DNA of 64,000 nucleotides from Portulaca oleracea. Taxonomy: Eukaryota; Streptophyta; Magnoliopsida; Caryophyllales; Portulacaceae. Below are positions 1 to 12,099 of this stretch, piece by piece. The position numbers and the translations under genes were made by a program. The notes under the pieces were generated by a model, which had not been told where the DNA came from, made no database searches, and saw only the letters and a list, made by a program, of their open reading frames with translations. Every line of letters begins with the position of its first letter. Position 1 is the stretch's first letter. The stretch is taken from contig CM055868.1 of assembly GCA_029582165.1 (NCBI GenBank), positions 11,452,001 to 11,516,000 on the forward strand, read 5' to 3'.

Positions 1-289
1 TTTTTTTATGTTTACTAAAAAAAAAATCATAATAAGTGTCCGGGATCTAACATAAATTATAAAAAATTCTTTTAGTAATTGTACTTCATAACCTTTATAA
101 GGGGAAACATGAAGAAAATAAGAAGCATCTTGAACTCTAGAAACCTCAAAGTGAAAATATGAAACTGGATTTGGTACCAAAAAAATACAATAGGTTGAAA
201 GTGGGGACCATTGTGCATGTACATTTCCAAAGTTACATTATTATTTGTCCAATTGCCTAAAGTAGGGATTATTAGAATCCAATTTTCCT
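1..289. mobile_element. MITE, right part only (same family as 57917-58445 and 58510-59047)
   Basis: The segment ends with 'gtagggattattagaatcc' followed by aattttcc, the same terminal inverted repeat (TIR) seen on two complete copies near 58 kb. It also shares their internal features: a string of A, 'ggtaccaa' and 'gtccaattg'. The left end lies outside the window. No coding capacity. Confidence 0.65.
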
Positions 290-546
290 TAAGAAAATGA
301 GAACTTGTACTTGGTTTGGTTTACCGGTTTTCAATTGTCTTTCGTTTACTCTTTATTTTAATTTATTTAATTACAATACCCTAGTAACCAGTAAAAGTCC
401 CATTGCAACTTGTTATTCTTCTTAGTGCGCCATTGCCACTCTCCTTTGGTTCTAGGGCTCAAAGCAACATCGCTCCATAAAATGTGTAAAAATTGTACAA
501 TTCAATTACTTTTTAAGTTACTTTCTCTCCTCTCTCTTCCTCCTTA

Positions 547-894
547 GAGCAAGTGCAATGGTGGAACTTTGTGCGTTGGAACATGTGTTGAGAGTTGAGT
601 TTTAGTGTAGCAAGGAACTAAATTTCAAGGAATGAGTCCCAGGAACTCTTTTGCATTCCAGGAATGCATGTGTTTATCTTTTATTTTTATATTTCAACTA
701 ATCATATTTTGACATGTGGTAGTAGTATGGTACGTTTTTTAAAAAAGAAATATTTTAAAGTGAAAAACTAGGAATGAGTTGCTATTGTTGTAGAATAAAT
801 GGAATGAAGTTCCAAAAAGTATGAATGATGGGTGATGTGGAAGGGGTGGACCCCCACTTACATTCGAATAGTTTGGATTGCTATTGTTTTGCTC
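547..894. mobile_element. Tourist/PIF-Harbinger-like MITE
   Basis: The element begins GAGCAAGTGCAATGG and ends with the inverted form ...GCTATTGTTTTGCTC. It is flanked on both sides by TTA (544-546 and 895-897), the target duplication typical of PIF/Harbinger elements. The TIR match beyond GAGCAA is imperfect, so the family call is tentative. Short ORFs inside it are not credible genes. Confidence 0.5.
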
Positions 895-1183
895 TTATGC
901 TATTGGGAACGTAAGTGTATAATTACTCTCACACCAAACATCTTCCTCGTTCCTTGCTCTATCGCTCGGTTTGCCAGATTTGTTCTTCCGGTTTGCAAAT
1001 GTTCATCGTTCTCGATTGCACGTGAACGCGGGTTGTTGACAACAATTGCCTTCCCGGTAACTATGGTCCCACATACATAGCCCTTTCTCATAAACTCTTC
1101 TCCCTAGAAAGTAGATGATTTTCTCCATTATAAGCTTAGAGAAACCATGCCTACTTAGTAAGAACCCAAAATTAAATACTTAC

Positions 1184-2160
1184 TTACATCAGAAGCATTG
1201 TACACATCCTTGAGGATGAGTGTCTTGCCAGATGTAAACTTAAGATCAACTTGGCCAACACCTTGAATTGGAACCGGAACATTGTTTCCCATGTAGCGAC
1301 TTTTGCCCTCTTCATCCGAGTTGAAACTTGGGAAGCAGTAATGGCTGTTTCGGACGTGCCTAGCGGCACTTGAACAAACCAGGCATAGCCATCAATGATC
1401 ATATTGACTTGATCTTTGATCATAGCAACAAACTCATCTTCTACTTTCTCCTTACCCTTCTCACGTAGGCCATGTTTCTTTTTCCAAACGTAACAATCTT
1501 GTTTGTTGTGAGTGGAAATTCAACACTTGCAACTTAAGGGTTTGTTTGCCTTCTTGCACTTGTTGTCGTCGTCATTCAACCTTTCCTTCTTTCCCTTCTG
1601 ACAATGGCTAGAACCGCCATCTTGTTCAACATGCACTTTAGAGGTACTAGAGAGATCATCTTGCAACCATACCTCTTCTTTTAGTCGAAGATGGTTAGCC
1701 AATTCCTCAATAGACATTTCCTCTTTATTATGCTTAAGGGTTGTATTAATGTCTTTCTAAGTGGGGTTTGTTTATCAACTATGGCAAAAACTACAGTAAA
1801 TTCATCCATGTGAAGATTATGTTGGTGATAGTTGCTTGAGATAGGTTGGATTTCATGTAACTAATCTAGAATTGGATGACCCTCTACCTTATGATAAATT
1901 GACTTACAAGGAAGTTCTTGCTAGAGGCGTCCCCTGACATATTCTTGTGTTGTAGAGATTCTCACAACTCCTTGACAGTCTTGATATTTTGGAAAATATC
2001 TTACAAGGGATACTAAAGGATATCATGGTGGGATTTGACATTGCTCGAGTTTGCGAAGATGGAGGATGATGATTTCGAACCCGGAAAATACCTTGAAACT
2101 CGATATGGACTTGGGGTAAAGGAAAATTTACCACCCAAGAACTGCAACCCACCAAGAATT
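1184..2160 (-). pseudogene. decayed Ty1/copia gag-protease fragment
   Basis: Read on the minus strand, this contains copia gag landmarks in pieces: a KTVKEL-like segment followed by DASSK (about 1990-1900), a damaged CCHC zinc knuckle ending HNKQDCYVW (about 1530-1480), and a protease-proximal block reading GKTLILKDVYNASD (about 1235-1185). The pieces are in different frames and carry stops (for example just after the CKC of the knuckle), so this is a dead copy. The reverse transcriptase (RT) and integrase regions expected further left are absent. It runs out of the LTR at about 2161-3149. Confidence 0.75.
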
Positions 2161-3149
2161 TGCTAAAGTCTAAGCCACCACAAATTCCATAAAGGGAAGA
2201 CTTGCAACACCACCATTAAGAAAATGGATTAAGTAAACAAGATTTGAGAGAGGGAGAAAGTCAAAGCTTTTCAATTTTCATTCATCAACATTCAATGCCC
2301 TTCTTCCTTCTAAATGCCATGTATTTATGGAGGCATTGAGGTGTAAGAAGGCTTAGTATGCACAATTACAAAATGGCCCAAAACATTACCAAAAACACCC
2401 TCAAAGTGGGGTTTTACATCAATGTGGGAGTGGGGGCTAACGGGGGAAACAACACAAGAAAATGAGGGAGAAAAAGGTTAGGTTGCTGCTAGCTGAAGTT
2501 GGCACGATCGTATGGAACGACACGACCATGCGCCAGCCTTCAGCGCCAGAAAATTACCCTTGCTGCTCGAAGACTGCACGATCGTGCGCTGGCTTCAGCA
2601 GTAGAATCTGCAAGAAAGGCCTTGATTGCACGATCGTGCAACGTGGATGGCACGATCTTGGGTGAGGGTACATGCTCTTTCCCTCAGGGTGCATGCTCAT
2701 GCAATCTGGGCGTGACCCTAATAGAGTGGGCATAGCCCTGACATGATCGTGCAACGCAAGGGCACGATCATGTGGCCTCTTCTAGCCTTCTTTTCTTCTT
2801 CAAACTCTATCCCGGCCAGACTCATGCCTCAAGTGATTGGCCACTATGCCCTTGGCGACGAAATAGATCCAAAGCACCTCCGGGTTGACCCGCTTTGGTG
2901 AGGAAATACCCAAAAGGAAGTCAAGTGTGACTTTGATTCCTTGTTTGTGCTAGTGCGATCCTAAGAGCCTTAAGAGGCTCGAGAATGGTCCCGTTGAGGA
3001 CCGTGGACCCTGCCTCTTGGTCCAGGATCCTCCTTGAAGTGCTTCTCGCACCCTTCTTGAATTCGGAAAGGCGAGTCGCTCTTCATTTGGATTTTGCGGG
3101 GCCCATCCCGGGATACTTTAAATACACCATGCCGTTGAGGATGCAACAA
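2161..3149 (-). repeat. LTR of the minus-strand copia family (copy 1)
   Basis: This stretch aligns by eye, in blocks, with 12100-13136. Shared blocks include the run beginning 'caacccac' with 'caacaccaccat', the palindromic 'acgatcgtg' zone, and a block with 'gaggac...ggtcc...gatcc.cctt'. Its left side joins the gag fragment, so it would be the 5' LTR of that minus-strand element. The exact ends are uncertain; the right limit is placed at 'gcaaca' near 3149. Confidence 0.55.
2500..2775. repeat. array of GCACGATCGTGC-type palindromes in the LTR
   Basis: Perfect palindromes are GCACGATCGTGC at 2576-2587 and TTGCACGATCGTGCAA at 2626-2641. ACATGATCGTGC (2741-2752) is the exact inverse of GCACGATCATGT (2762-2773). 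Decayed versions occur near 2502 and 2649. Confidence 0.8.
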
Positions 3150-5017
3150 CGTTAGACGTGGCCATTATTCTCGAATGCCTACCTCCTCCTTGTCTTCGTA
3201 ACGGTCTCATTCTTGGTCTCCTCAGGGAATGGTAAATTGAGCACGTACACAACCTTCAAGGTGGTGAGAATGAAGTGCATCTTCTTCTGGCTTTTGAAAA
3301 TTCATTCCATCAAACTTCTCCGACTTTGAAAGTTAGATTTCATATCTTTCAAGGAGGGCATTTCTTCTATATGAGCCTAAGATTGTTGAAAAATAAAGAA
3401 AATAGGATGAGAATTTTCTTAGATAACCAAGTGAGGCGAAGGCTTAGTACTAGGTTTATATATCTATTGTGTATAGCTGTTGGATAAAACACTTGTCTTA
3501 AAGGAACTTAAACAAACCCTCTAAATTTTAAGAAGTGTTGCAGACACAACCTAAGAGAATGTGTTTAAAGGTTGGAATGAATTGAATGAAATGAAGGCAA
3601 TGACATCCCCTGTTTGGATACTTATAGTGCAAGAAGAGGCACCTCTTGGATACGAATTGATAAGATTTAGACAACCCTTGGGGTGGATTAAGCCTTATCA
3701 TCTTTGATAATACATATTATGGGACATAATCATAATTGTCTAAGATTATATGACATGTAGAATGCTTGGAAAAGCCGATTAGGCCTTATAAAATATAGAA
3801 AATTGCACTGTTTGGCCTGACATGGGTTGTGTGACAGGCTGACACGACTCATATTGCCATTGACACATGTCATATCAGGCAACAATAGCCAGAATTATAT
3901 ATGTGAAGCCTGACATGGTCTGCGTTTATCAAAGCATGTTTTGTATCAGTCTAATTTCCCTTATATTGCTCTTGTGCCTAGTGTCATGGATCATGCCAAG
4001 CCTATCAAGGTCCGCTTTCCATTAACTGGGCCTTTTCGGGCTCTGGAAGTCGTGCTTTGATCTTCTGAGGTCTATATACACCATCTGAGGGCAACTTAGC
4101 TTAGGGACTAGAACTTCATGCCATTACAAACTTAGACTCATTATACACTTGAAATATACAAACAAAAGCAAGCGCAATGGGCCAGGGCACTAAGCTTGGG
4201 GTATGCTATTCCTCTAAATAGGCTAACAGTAATAGTCCTACTGGAAAAGAAAGAAAAGGTGGTGTCTAGTCCAAATGGGTTGAATCCAAGTGTCCAGCTT
4301 GGCCATTTCTTGCAAAAGAAAGAAAAGGTGGTGTTAGACTGTTACGTGTCTAAATGTTAATATCCACGCTGATACATTTTAGAATTAAAATGTCATGAAG
4401 CAACAAATTGTCTTGGTGTAATGATAAACCATTTTGTAATGGCTATAGAATCTTCAGCTTTCAAGCTTGAGTTGATTCAATGTTGTATTGATGGGTTGGT
4501 GGGAGAGAGTGTAACTGTGTAAGACTGAAAATGAGAGAAGCTAGGGTATGCAGTTTCCTCATATGAAAGAGGATGAGCATGAGCGTTGAACGTTGGGATA
4601 GTCTTTAGCTTAAACCTCATTGGTTTGAGAAGGGGGGAGGAGGGATGAAAAAGCTCATTAAGTAGTGCCATATTGCTTCTCTTCCATTTAGGTATGTCGT
4701 AGGTTTTCGACTTTAGCTGGTAGACACAACAATTCGCAGATGTGATCATAAGAGGATCTTTCCATTTCAATACCTCAAGATTGTTGAACCAAACATTTGT
4801 AATGGGACTTGCGTCTGAGATATAATCATGGATGATTGGCATTAAACATGATGACATAATATAGCTTCAGAGCGGAAACCTTGTATGTTTTAGTTTCTGC
4901 TATAATGGTTCAGTTAAAGTATGATAGGATCTTGCCTTTCGCTGGCATTTAGGCTTTATCATGATTGATAGAATGTGAAGTTTGAATATTCACTCTGGTT
5001 ACAACTTGTTCTGGCAG
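3150..5017. other. no recognisable gene; DNA upstream of the channel exons
   Basis: I see no exon matching the N-terminal cytosolic region or S1-S4 of a SKOR/GORK channel here. A short direct repeat 'aaagaaagaaaaggtggtgt' occurs near 4245 and 4313. The 126-codon minus-strand ORF at 4477-4857 has no recognisable domain and I do not call it a gene. The last part before 5018 reads as intron, ending in a 'ttctggcag' acceptor. Confidence 0.6.
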
Positions 5018-8000
5018 GCATCAGGTGACAAAGAAGCAGTCAGATATTTGTTATGGATAAGGTTGATTCGGGTACGCAAAGTTGAAAAATTTCTCCAGAG
5101 GATGGAGAAGGATATACGAATAAATTACCTATTCACCAGAATCATTAAACTTCTCACAGTTGAACTCTATTGTACACATACAGCAGCTTGTATCTTTTAT
5201 TATTTAGCCACTACAATTCCTAAGCCTGAAGAAGGTTATACATGGATTGGGAGTCTGAAACTGGGGGACTATAGCTATTCCCACTTCAGGGAGATTGATA
5301 TTTGGAAGAGGTATACAACATCTCTGTATTTTGCCATTGTCACCATGGCTACTGTAGGTGAGCCATTTCTCTACAATTTAAAGATTATATATTGACAACA
5401 TTGTTAACACAACTAGAACTTTCTTTTCCAGTGGTGTCCTTTTCAGGATCATTTTAGTTACTTATGATCTTGAACTGTCACATGCCTCCACCCAATTTTT
5501 AAATTTAAATCATGGTTTTCTACTGGGATGGCAAGAACTGTTTTCAAACTGTGTATCCTATGAATTTATATTTCTAATATATCCATGACACCATGCTTGT
5601 CCTGTAAAATTGGTTTTCACTCATTGACGTTGAGTTCTACACTAGTCTGTTTTTATGGCTTAGGTCTTTAATGTTTCAAACGACTTGAAGCAGTTAAATG
5701 TTGCACATTCCAACTGAGACTACTAGCTACGTTATCAACTGATCTTATTCAATAATTCATGGTTGCCATTACGGATGGTTATTGAATTCAAATGCTAATA
5801 CTTCTGTGATGTTTTATATTGTGCAGGTTATGGTGACATACATGCTGTCAATATGAGAGAAATGATATTCATAATGATCTACGTCTCTTTTGATATGGTT
5901 CTTGGTGCTTATCTGATTGGTAACATGACAGCAATGATAGTGAAAGGTTCAAAGACAGAACGTTTTAGGGATAAAATGGCAGAAGTAATGAAGTATATGA
6001 ACAGAAATAGACTTGACAGAGATCTTCGCAAGCAGATCAAAGGCCATTTACGTTTACAGTATGAAAGTAGCTACACTGAAGCTGTTGTTCTGCAGGATAT
6101 TCCAATCTCTCTACGTGCCAAGGTAAAAACATGAGTAACCTCCATTCATATGAAATACAAGTATGATTCTTTTTAATATGTTCTTTTAGACAAATACTCT
6201 GCGGGTGTTTCTTCATCCTTATCTTGACTGGGAATTTGTGTCCTTGGTAATAATTATAGTCGAAAATGAGATGTTGAGTAATTTATCGACCTTCATTTGA
6301 ATTATATTGCTAATAAGGCTAGTAGAGAGCCACTATCTAATAGCACTTGTGAATTTTGATTTATCGTCCTGCTTCAGTGCGAGTTTGCAACATCCATATG
6401 TATTATTCCTTGGTTGTAATGATGGTTTTGTTTGTCTCTCCTCTTCTGGTGCAGATTTCCCAATCCTTGTACCTCCCATATATAGAAACAATTCCTCTTT
6501 TCAATGGATGCTCTATAGAGTTCATCAACCAGATTGTAAGTACCTGAGTAAAAGATCAAAATTTTCACCAGTTCAGTTTTATTAGTTTGACGTAAGAGGC
6601 TATTGGCTAATTCCATGCTCATCTCTTCCTGAATGTCCATTATAGTATTTAATTTAATGTGAATCAAAGGTCGAATTCTAAACCATTGAAGAGTTAGGTT
6701 TTAATTTTCTTTCATGAAGCTCTCAGTATTTGTCAATGTTCTCTCTTCCATATGTAGTAGTGGGAATGATCTTATCAGTCTTCCATAATATGCATTCTAA
6801 AATTCTGTGGATGTTTGAAATGAATCTATTCAGAAATGCTTTTGACCTACACTCTTGATCTACAGGTGATCAGACTTCATGAAGAATTTTTTCTCCCTGG
6901 GGAAGTTATATTGGAACAGGGAAATGTTGTGGATCAAATATATTTTGTTTGCCATGGACAATTGGTATGCTCGCCTATACTATCATAATTGTTTGCTAAA
7001 TTTACTAACATGATGTATTATTGTCAAACATAAAGTTAATTCTATATAGGAACCCTACTTCCTGTCCTGCTTTCATTTTGGAATGGTAATCATATATGGT
7101 GTTTCGTTTTATTCTTATCTAGTTCCATATAGTTTTCAAGGATTTTTGGATCGTAATATATACCCATCTTTACTATTGGGATATTAATATACATGATCTT
7201 TATACCTAAGTGATTTAATGTACCTATCCTGACTTAAATGGTGGTGAACTGGTCGCACAAATGACTTAAGTGGGCTTGTATTCGTTCCTTATGGTCTCAG
7301 GAAGTTTCCTCCACCTGCCACATCAGCCTTGAGACCAGTTGACCATCACTTAAGTCATGGTAGGTATATTAAATCACTTAGGTATAAAGGTCATGAAATT
7401 AGTATCCAATGATAAATATGAATATATTACGATCCAACACCCCAAACTGTTTGTATATCACGATTCAAAAATCCATTTTCAACTGCGGCATTGTTGTAGG
7501 TGAAAAATACATGCCTTTTGAATGAGCCATAGCAGTGTTTGTTGAAAGATGGCATTTCAAGGTTTCAATGATATTGTTGAAGTAAATGTCCACTATTATT
7601 GCTACGCAGGAGGAGTTAGGCATAAATGAAGATGGGTCAGAAGAGATAGTGTCACTTGTTGAACCTAATAGCACTTTTGGGGAAATTTCAGTTCTTTGCA
7701 ACATTCCTCAGCCTTACACAGTTCGCGTGTCTCAATTGTGTCGGCTTTTGCGTATTGACAAGCAGTCAATGGCCAATATTCTTGAGATATACTTCTATGA
7801 TGGAAGAAAGATCTTTGAAAATCTTCTAGAGGTAGGTGGAATAAGAAAATCTTCACTCTAACTTGCATTCTTATTTTACCCAAGTAAGTATCAAGGGGTA
7901 CATTTGTAGCCATAACTTCCACAAGTCATAAGTTTAACCTTGATCTCTTTCATGGCAGGGAAAAGAATCAAAGTATAACTTGAAGCAAATTGAAAGTGAT

Positions 8001-10100
8001 ATTACATCTCATATTGCCAAGCATGAAGCAGAGCTTGCTCTTAAAGTAAATAGCGCCGCTTACTATGGTGATCTATATCAGCTAAAGAATCTAATAAGAG
8101 CTGGGGCTGATCCCAAGAAGACAGATTATGATGGACGGACCCCCCTGGTATGATATTTGATTGATGAAAATCTTAACTAATCTGTACGTTAATTACATAA
8201 TAGTCTGATCTCGATACTTCTTTTACTCACAGCATCTGGCTGCAGCTAGAGGACATGAACAAATTGTTCTTTTCCTTACTCGAGAAGGGGTGGACGTTAA
8301 TGTTTTAGGTTGGAGTTCTTATTCGACTGATTATGGATATTTTTCACTGTTTTTTTTTTCTTTTTTTCTTTCTAAACTTCGGAAACAGTGATAGCACCAT
8401 TGCCATGACAGATGATTTCGGGAACAGCCCCCTGTTGGAAGCCTTGAAAAATGGAAATGACAGGGTTGCTGAATTATTATATAGACAAGGAGCAATTGTG
8501 GATATCAAAGAAGCCGGTTCTTTCCTTTGTTCTACAGTTGCAAGAGGAGATGCAGAATTTGTCAAAAGAGTTGTAGCTAATGGTCTTGATCCAAACTCTA
8601 GAGACTATGACCACCGGACTCCACTTCATATTGCTGCTTCTCAGGGGTTATACATGATGGCAAAAGTGCTGATAGAGGCAGGAGCTGATGTGTTCTTGAA
8701 AGACAGGTAATATTTCTGAACCTCACATGCCCATTTGGAAAACATTTAGCCAACAAGATGAAATTCAGACCACTTTTTCATCCAGAGGAAAAATATTCCA
8801 ATATTTGTAGGATATCCATTCTTCTTCTTAGAGACATTTTAAGATCTGACAAGACACAGGCAGAAAATGATAATATTTCTTGCCAAATTTAAAGACATAA
8901 TCCATTGATTGGTCCTCTTGATTAATAGCTGACATATCACAGATGGGGTAACACACCACTGGATGAAGCCCGAACCTGTGGAAACAAGAATTTGATCAAA
9001 CTATTGGAAGAGGCAAGGTCTGCGCTATTGGCCCAATCTCCGGATCGTGCTGATGAGATGATAGGTAATCAGGTTCCCATTGTTTCAAAAGTATTTGTTT
9101 GCGTACCTCTATATTAACTTAGGATCGGGATAGCACCCTCACAAACAGTAATAAGAAAGAAAGAATTGGAAAAACTCGAGTTAATGTGGAAGAACTCAGA
9201 ATCAAGGGAAAAACCACGAGTGATGCACAAATACTCGAGGACCACAACTTTGTGTGATAACAAGCATTGTACTTGTGCTTTCTTGTGGATAAGTATCCTA
9301 GCCTTGCATTCCATAGATTATATGGGCAAGGTAGTAGCATGGTGGTGACATTTTTTACAATTTAATTGAGGGTAGTAACATTTTTGACTTTATGGGAAAA
9401 TTGAGTGGCAGTTTTGTCCAAATGTGTGTGACAAGTTTCAAGTTTTATGTGTAAACCTGCTATAGAAGGTAAAGTAGAATTTTTGACTTTTTCGGAAAGT
9501 TGAGTGGAATTTGTGACAGTTTTTAAAGATCAGTGACATTTTTTACTAAAATGAAAAATTGAGTGACATTTTTGTACAAATGCTCCGTAGTTGGATGAAG
9601 AAACTACTCCTGTTCTTTTATTAAACTTAGTCCATAAGTTCTTGAAAGTAGCAACGTAAAGAGAGGAACGCTTCCTGTATCAAATTTTAAATTACAGGAG
9701 ACATTTTACTATGTTAGTGTGTATAATCGAAATTCTTATTGGACCTTCAACCGTCAACTTACATTTTTAACTGGTATATGATTCTTGAGCACTTTATTTG
9801 CTAATATGCCACTCTATGCAATCTAATTCAAAGCCACATTTCACTATCGCAGATAAAAAGCATGCAAAAAAATGTACAGTATTTCCATTCCATCCATGGG
9901 GAGCCAAGGAGGAAAGAAGAGCAGGAATAGTGATATGGGTTCCACATACAGTTGATGACCTTATTAAGTTAGCAGCAGAACAACTCAAGATTTGTAATGC
10001 CTCTTGTATTTTATCAGAAGATGGAGGCATAATTCTTGATGTAGACATGATTGACTACAATCAGAAGTTGTATTTGATTAATGAAACCCAGCAGCAGTGA
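5018..10100 (+). CDS. SKOR: SKOR/GORK-like outward-rectifying Shaker K+ channel (5'-incomplete, ten exons)
   Basis: Encodes a plasma-membrane, voltage-gated K+ efflux channel; relatives load K+ into xylem (SKOR) or act in guard cells (GORK). Exons: 5018-5357, 5827-6122, 6455-6535, 6866-6964, 7610-7831, 7959-8147, 8233-8308, 8412-8706, 8943-9064 and 9853-10100. All introns are GT-AG. The exons total 1968 bases and stay in frame (655 residues plus TGA). In order the protein shows the end of S4 (YLLWIRL, basic residues), the S5 region with VELYCTHTAACIFYY, pore TMATVGYGDIHAVN (filter about residues 114-117), S6 ending LGAYLIGNMTA, a cyclic-nucleotide-binding domain (about 200-345), ankyrin repeats (about 365-545) and a C-terminal KHA domain (about 575-655). 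Related proteins have about 820-830 residues, so roughly 170-190 N-terminal residues, including S1-S3, are not in the window. No lesion is visible in the exons present. SKOR versus GORK cannot be settled by eye. Confidence 0.93.
7146..7437. mobile_element. MITE with ~90-bp inverted repeats inside a channel intron
   Basis: The left arm starts TTGGATCGTAATATAT and the right arm ends with its inverse, ATATATTACGATCCAA. The arms stay complementary through 'ctttatacctaagtgattt' and 'gacttaa'. It lies wholly within the 6965-7609 intron. No clear target duplication was found, so the superfamily is unassigned. Confidence 0.7.
9065..9852 (+). other. last intron of the channel gene with loose internal repeats
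   Basis: The intron separates the ankyrin and KHA exons. From about 9348 to 9580 a phrase of the type 'gtgacattttt...aaaattgagtggcattttgtccaaatg' recurs in degenerate form. No coding sequence is visible. The 60-80-codon ORFs here overlap intronic repeats. Confidence 0.6.
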
Positions 10101-10652
10101 TCCCACTGATGCCCACCTCTCTTGTTTTAGCCTTCTTACCCCATGTATGGTATGGTGGAAGGTGGTATTAGTGATCATCATCCATGTAAAAAAAATGTAC
10201 AAGTTTTATGTGTATAGTTGAGTTGCTTGCTTGTCAAAATCTGCGCTATTGCCTAGACTTTATGGGACGCAAGTCAGTGGCGGATCCAGACATTTATTTT
10301 AGGGGTGTCCAATATACTTGTTATTTCATAAGCGTTTTAAAAAAAATAAAAAAATAAAATTTAAATAAATAGTAATAAAAATAAATATTAAATGACATAT
10401 TCACTCACAAGTTTAACAAATTTCACATCATCATATAAATATGTCAACCAAATAAATTGAAATTTCACATTAATTAGATATTTATATTTTAAACTTACAC
10501 TGTTACCCAATTACCCAATTCATTGACTTATACTTACACTGTTACACTGTTACATTAATTAGATATTTATATTTTAAACTTATATTGTTACCCAATTACC
10601 CACCCAATTCATTGACTTATACTTTTTGTTTATAAAAAAAAATAATTTGGTA

Positions 10653-11084
10653 CTCCTACTCCGTGCCAATTAATTTGTCCAGTTTACTATTTCACGATCT
10701 TCGATGCAACACTTTGAACACTAATATTTCACATTTTATCTTAGTAAGACTAATAATATTGTATTCAGGTAAAAATAATTTTCATCACAATCTAATAGTG
10801 GTAGTCTTATATAATAACTCAACATATAATTTGATAAATTAGTGATCAAAATTTAAAAATCTTGACCTTATTAGTCAATTTGGACAAGTTTTTTTTTTGA
10901 TAAGTAGCGGCCAAGTGAGCCCTTTAATTAATCAACAAAACAAGTGCCAACGAGCACAAAAAGAGCCAAAGGCTCTGATGCCATCACAAGTACACAACAT
11001 ACAATGATAATATAATCCCTTACAAACAGAAAATAACAGCTCTTCTGTTGAGCGATTTGGACAAGTTATTTGGGACAAATGGAG
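10653..11084. mobile_element. Stowaway-like MITE nested in the hAT element
   Basis: It begins CTCCTACTCCGTGCCAATTA and ends with ...GACAAATGGAG, inverted-repeat ends of Stowaway character, flanked by TA. Its body is interrupted by a retroposon insertion at 10891-11054. Confidence 0.6.
10891..11054 (-). mobile_element. short LINE/SINE-type retroposon copy
   Basis: It is flanked by a perfect 13-bp duplication, ATTTGGACAAGTT (10878-10890 and 11055-11067). It starts on the plus strand with a T run followed by 'gataagtagcgg', which is a poly(A) tail on the minus strand. Only the 3' end of the parent element is present, with no ORF. Confidence 0.8.
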
Positions 11085-11279
11085 TATTATTTTAAGGTTT
11101 TTGGGTTGCCGCTCAATTGGACACCCATATTATATTTTTTGGGTTTTTTTTTACGGTGCCACTTGCCCCAATTAAGAAAATTTCTTCCGAATAATATAAG
11201 AGAATCACTTTTTTTTTTTTTGGTTAGGGATGTCCGTGGACACCCCTAAGCTACATACACATCCGCCCCTGACGCAAGT

Positions 11280-12090
11280 AGTGAAAAAGTGAAAACATGG
11301 ATGGGTGGCTAAATCCGCGCTTGCTTTGTTTTCAGAGCAAAAATATGAGGATGTCTACTCTAGGATCATGAGCCCGAGTTCATAGTGCGCTCTGGGGTGT
11401 GAACAACTTCTTTCCTCTTGTTTTTTTTTTTAAATTTCTTTCTAAAATAAATATTATGAAGCTTCTCCTTTAATTCAATATTCCAATATATCTTATGTTT
11501 GTTTGTTTGAGTTTTTAGTCCAATTCAATTATGCTTTTCATTTATTTATTTTTATTTTTAATTTTCTTTATAATTTTCATTATATTCTTTTTATTATTTT
11601 GTTATTTAATTTTTTTTTCTATACTTTTATTTACATTTTCAATAAAAATACTTAATGAGCATTATAGTGTAGATTTATGAGCATCCACACTACGAATTGT
11701 GAATATTGCATGGGATATGTTATGAGCATTGTAGTATTGATTTATGAGCATCCATGTTATAAATTATGCTCCCATTCATATACTAGTTTACGAGCATTAA
11801 TATATGGATTTACGAATATTGAAGTATATCTTTCTGAACATCCATATTAGAAATTATGAACATAGTTTATAATTTTTATGAGCCTTTTAGAATGGTTAAA
11901 TGATAAAAACAAGTTTTTAAAAACTAGAATAGAATGAAAAAATTAAGAAAATCGAAAATAAAAAAGTTGGGAATAAAAAATCTGAAAACATCTATTGGAT
12001 ACACCTGAGTATTATCTGCCCTCTACTAAATCCATTAGATTATAAAATAATTATTTACATAAATAAAAAAAGAAAAGTTAACACAAACCC
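11280..12090. other. AT-rich intergenic DNA with a degenerate tandem repeat
   Basis: Apart from the ~68-bp tandem repeat at 11657-11880, I see no gene, RNA or element ends. Sequence like the repeat ('cattgtagtatatatttatgaacattc') reappears at 13095-13121. The LTR at about 12100-13136 may therefore have inserted into the same repeat tract. Confidence 0.5.
11657..11880. repeat. three degenerate ~68-bp tandem units
   Basis: Units start at 11657, 11724 and 11792 (67 and 68 bp apart) with 'gagcatt', then 'atttatgagcatcc' or a close variant. The third unit is the most diverged. Confidence 0.7.
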
Positions 12091-12099
12091 TAGAACTTC

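Larger units (their letters stand above)
10275..11271. mobile_element. non-autonomous hAT-like element
   Basis: The termini are CAGTGGCGGATCCAGA on the left and, inverted on the right, CAGGGGCGGATGTGTA. Both continue into AGGGGTGTCC. The element is flanked by a perfect 8-bp duplication ACGCAAGT (10267-10274 and 11272-11279), as expected of hAT transposition. It sits about 175 bases after the channel stop codon, so it may affect the 3' UTR. No transposase ORF is present. It contains two further nested insertions. Confidence 0.85.

Noticed and set aside
4477..4857. 126-codon minus-strand ORF upstream of the channel gene as a gene
   Set aside because: There is no recognisable domain, and it overlaps what reads as upstream or intronic DNA. 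Support is too weak.
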